DNA of 64,000 nt, taken from contig NZ_JAQNCZ010000002.1 of assembly GCF_028369055.1 (NCBI RefSeq), positions 248,001-312,000 on the forward strand, given 5' to 3'. Origin of the DNA: Cognatishimia sp. SS12 (lineage in GTDB: Bacteria > Pseudomonadota > Alphaproteobacteria > Rhodobacterales > Rhodobacteraceae). Below the pieces are notes generated by a model. The model ran no database searches. It had not been told where the DNA came from and was given only the letters and a program-made list of their open reading frames with translations. The position numbers and the translations under genes were made by a program. This document shows, in pieces, positions 61,778-64,000 of the stretch; position 1 is the stretch's first letter; each line of letters starts with the position of its first letter.

Positions 61778-63202
61778 GTGCGCACCAGCAAACCTCAGCC
61801 CGACAATGAAAAACCATATGTCGTGGTTCATACCGTGCATTTTTTGCGCAGGTATGTGTCTCTGATCCTGCTCGTTTGGATTGTGGCTTGGGCTGGCGTT
61901 GTGCAGGCCCAGACCACAAGCGATCCGGTTCAGACTGAGGCCCCGATCGAGGTCGGTGACGCCACCGTTGGCGACGCCGAAATTTTGCAGCGCATCGATA
62001 ACCTATTGGCGGAGATCGAGGGCTACGGTCAGATCGGCGTGACCGTCTCCGAAGGGGTGGTGCGCCTGCAAGGGGACGTGATTGACAATACCGCGCAAGA
62101 CCGCCTGACCCAGATCGTCAACCGCGTGTCCGGGGTGGTGGCCATTGAAAACGAAACCCGTATTGCTGGCACGCTTGAGGAACGGTTGGCCCCGGCCATG
62201 GAGCGCATATCTGACCGCGTGCAGAATATTCTGGCCAATGGGCCTATTTTCCTGGTGGCGCTGGTGGCGTTTCTGGTGACCGCGCTTGGCGGCTGGCTTT
62301 TGACCACGCGCATCGGGATCTGGACGTGGATCGCGCCCAACGCCTTCATCGCCGATGTGTACCGCGCGGTTGCGCGTATCTTGTTCATCTTGGTCGGCGT
62401 GGTCTTGGCGCTTGATATCCTGAATGCCACGGCGCTGATCGGCGCGGTACTGGGCGCAGCTGGCGTGGTTGGCCTGGCGCTTGGCTTTGCCGTGCGCGAC
62501 ACGGTTGAAAATTTCATCGCTTCGATTTTGCTGAGTCTGCGCCAGCCCTTTCGCCCCAATGACTATGTGAATATTCAGGGCGAGGAAGGCACCGTGGCGC
62601 GCCTGACATCGCGGGCGACGATTCTGATTTCGCCAGAGGGCAATCATATACGCATTCCCAATGCCACGGTCTTCAAAGGGCGGATCGTGAATTTCACCCG
62701 CGATCCGCGGCGGCGGTTTGATTTTGACCTTGGTGTGGACGCGGATGCGGATCTGGCCGGTGCGCTGGCGACAGCGGTGACGGCACTTCAAGCGCAGGAG
62801 TTTGTTCTGGATGATCCCGAAGTGGGGGCATGGATCACTGAGGTGGGCGATTCAAATGTGGTGCTGACCTTCACAGGTTGGGTGGATCAAAGCGTTGTGC
62901 ATTTCGCCAAGGCACGCGGCGAGGCGATCCGGGCTGCCAAAACGGCACTGGAATCAGCGGGCTTTGGTCTGCCCGAACCAATCTATCGCGTGCGTCTGGA
63001 CGGCGGGCCTGCGCTTGCAAATGCGGGTGAGCATACAGCGCCAGCGACTGGGCCTGCACCCGCCGCAAAGCCGCAAGCGGCCTTGCCCGAGGCTGCAGAC
63101 CCGCAGTCGACCGATGACGAAACCACCCGCGCCGCAGAGCGTGAGCGCCGCGATGCGGATGGCGGTGAAAACCTTCTTGATGAAAGCCAAAAGGCCGAGT
63201 GA
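61778..63202 (+). CDS. MscS-family mechanosensitive channel with N-terminal BON-like domain
   Basis: A 474-aa protein starting with GTG. A signal peptide or first helix (residues ~25-45) is followed by a BON-like domain (~60-125: GYGQIGVTVSEGVVRLQGDVIDN, then VNRVSGVVAIENETRI). Three transmembrane helices (~150-260) follow, including the pore-lining GAVLGAAGVVGLALGFAVRDTVENFIA, then the MscS beta domain (FRPNDYVNIQGEEGTVARLTSRATIL) and an Ala/Pro-rich acidic tail (~410-474). It probably releases solutes on hypo-osmotic shock. Convergent with the next gene, with no gap. Confidence 0.92.
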   Translation: MRTSKPQPDNEKPYVVVHTVHFLRRYVSLILLVWIVAWAGVVQAQTTSDPVQTEAPIEVGDATVGDAEILQRIDNLLAEIEGYGQIGVTVSEGVVRLQGDVIDNTAQDRLTQIVNRVSGVVAIENETRIAGTLEERLAPAMERISDRVQNILANGPIFLVALVAFLVTALGGWLLTTRIGIWTWIAPNAFIADVYRAVARILFILVGVVLALDILNATALIGAVLGAAGVVGLALGFAVRDTVENFIASILLSLRQPFRPNDYVNIQGEEGTVARLTSRATILISPEGNHIRIPNATVFKGRIVNFTRDPRRRFDFDLGVDADADLAGALATAVTALQAQEFVLDDPEVGAWITEVGDSNVVLTFTGWVDQSVVHFAKARGEAIRAAKTALESAGFGLPEPIYRVRLDGGPALANAGEHTAPATGPAPAAKPQAALPEAADPQSTDDETTRAAERERRDADGGENLLDESQKAE

Positions 63203-64000
63203 TCACATCACGCGCCGCGCGGCCTCTCGTGGATCTGTGACCGCGGCGTCTGGCATGGGCTCCATCAATACCCCAAGCCACAGCAGCAAAGGCAGCGCGA
63301 CAAACGCCCCGAGCGGACCCCAAAGCCACAGGCCAAACACGATTGCCAGAAAGATCAGCAGCGGGTTCATCGCCATATGCCGGCCGACAAACAGCGGTGT
63401 GACCACATTGGCCTCTGTGAGGTTGATCAGCAAAAATGTGATCGGCGGCAGCACGGCGTAAACCCCGCTGAATTGCAGCATGCCTGCCAGGGCAAGCCCG
63501 ACCGCGATCAACAGCGGGCCGAGGTAGAGCACATAGTTCATCAGCCCGGCTGCCAATCCCCAGAGGATGGCATATTCAACTCCCAGTGCCATCATGGCCA
63601 GGGCCGTTACGGTGCCCAGACAGGCGTTTACCAATGTGATCGCCGCGAAATAACGCGATACAATTTTGTCAGCACGTTTCAGGCGGTGCTCATATGCGCC
63701 AGCTTGCTGATAAAGTTGATTGCGGGTCAGCGTAAAGAAAAACAATGTCCCGATGAAGGTAAACACCTGCGATACAAAACTGGGTGCAAGCCACAGCGCA
63801 TCGCTGACCGTGGGCAAAGCTGTTTCTTTGCCAGCGTCCTCGCCAGCGCCGTTGCCGCCGACGGTTTCTTCCAGTTCCTGACTGATCGCCTCGATGCCGC
63901 GCAACAGCGATGCCGCGCGATCAATAAGGGACTGCATCACCGCTTTAATGCGTGGCAGCTCCGAAATCAGCACGTTCACCAGCGGCTCTATCAACAGCAT
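63203..64000 (-). CDS. AI-2E family transporter, 5' end beyond window
   Basis: The C-terminal ~265 residues of an AI-2E/PerM-family permease; the family is usually ~340-370 aa and the first helices are off the right edge, so the gene is cut. Visible are the amphipathic region with a Gly/Ala-rich acidic insert (ETVGGNGAGEDAGKETA), then five hydrophobic segments with YLGPLLIAVGLALAGMLQF and NVVTPLFVGRHMAMNPLLIFLAIVFGLWLWGPLGAFVALPLL. Family members export small molecules or act as Na/H antiporters. The function here is open. Confidence 0.9.
   Translation of the reverse strand: MLLIEPLVNVLISELPRIKAVMQSLIDRAASLLRGIEAISQELEETVGGNGAGEDAGKETALPTVSDALWLAPSFVSQVFTFIGTLFFFTLTRNQLYQQAGAYEHRLKRADKIVSRYFAAITLVNACLGTVTALAMMALGVEYAILWGLAAGLMNYVLYLGPLLIAVGLALAGMLQFSGVYAVLPPITFLLINLTEANVVTPLFVGRHMAMNPLLIFLAIVFGLWLWGPLGAFVALPLLLWLGVLMEPMPDAAVTDPREAARRVM

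Overview
The window looks like chromosome of a marine alphaproteobacterium of the Rhodobacterales (roseobacter group). This rests on GC-rich coding sequence with short intergenic gaps, a PetP/PetR-type regulator pair, an NDUFA9-like epimerase, glutamate synthase and queG housekeeping genes, and three promoters of the alphaproteobacterial general stress sigma factor EcfG (GGAAC, 16-17 nt, CGTT). No phage, IS element or CRISPR array is seen. No gap between genes exceeds 300 bases.

Layout. 1-5136: a deoxysugar catabolic operon, best read as oxidative L-fucose degradation (SDR dehydrogenase, GntR/FCD regulator, two UxaA-type dehydratase parts, aldo/keto reductase, lactonase, mutarotase). 5160-6101: L-asparaginase. 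6195-10229: an AT-richer genomic island bounded by a 22-bp direct repeat of the 3' end of tRNA-Leu(CAG). It carries a GT39-type glycosyltransferase, a HAD-UbiA fusion of the polyprenyl-phosphate phosphoribosyltransferase type and an SMR-type flippase, and no integrase remains. 10578-22816: housekeeping (NDUFA9-like, uppP, gltD-gltB, DUF4189 protein, mtgA, GST, queG, msrA, msrB). 22909-28017: a thioredoxin/CcdA pair, a molybdoenzyme, a MocR regulator and HU. 28148-31431: AMP nucleosidase and adenine deaminase. 31577-43513: HAD phosphatase, SelW-like and DUF1810 proteins, an epimerase, the isoprenoid genes dxs-ispA-xseB, an HDAC-like protein, petR-petP, ilvE, an EamA transporter, an HD protein, aroC and a small secreted protein, followed by tRNA-Arg(CCT).

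43825-52004 is the most distinctive metabolic block: a complete Nit1C-type nitrilase cluster (MSMEG_0572-like protein, nitrilase, radical SAM, GNAT, AIR synthase-like, MSMEG_0570-like, flavoprotein) with a LnmK-like hotdog gene overlapping its end. A MocR-type regulator is divergent from it, and the gap between them holds nested ATACAAT palindromes. 52206-55345 encodes heme oxygenase and a bacteriophytochrome HWE kinase/receiver hybrid.

55421-61567 is a compact general-stress block on the minus strand: PPOX-like protein, CsbD, host-attachment protein, YihY/BrkB, phospholipase D-like protein, HisKA_2 sensor kinase and a degenerate receiver. Three transcription units in it have EcfG-type promoters. 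The window ends with a BON-MscS channel and the C-terminal part of an AI-2E family permease.
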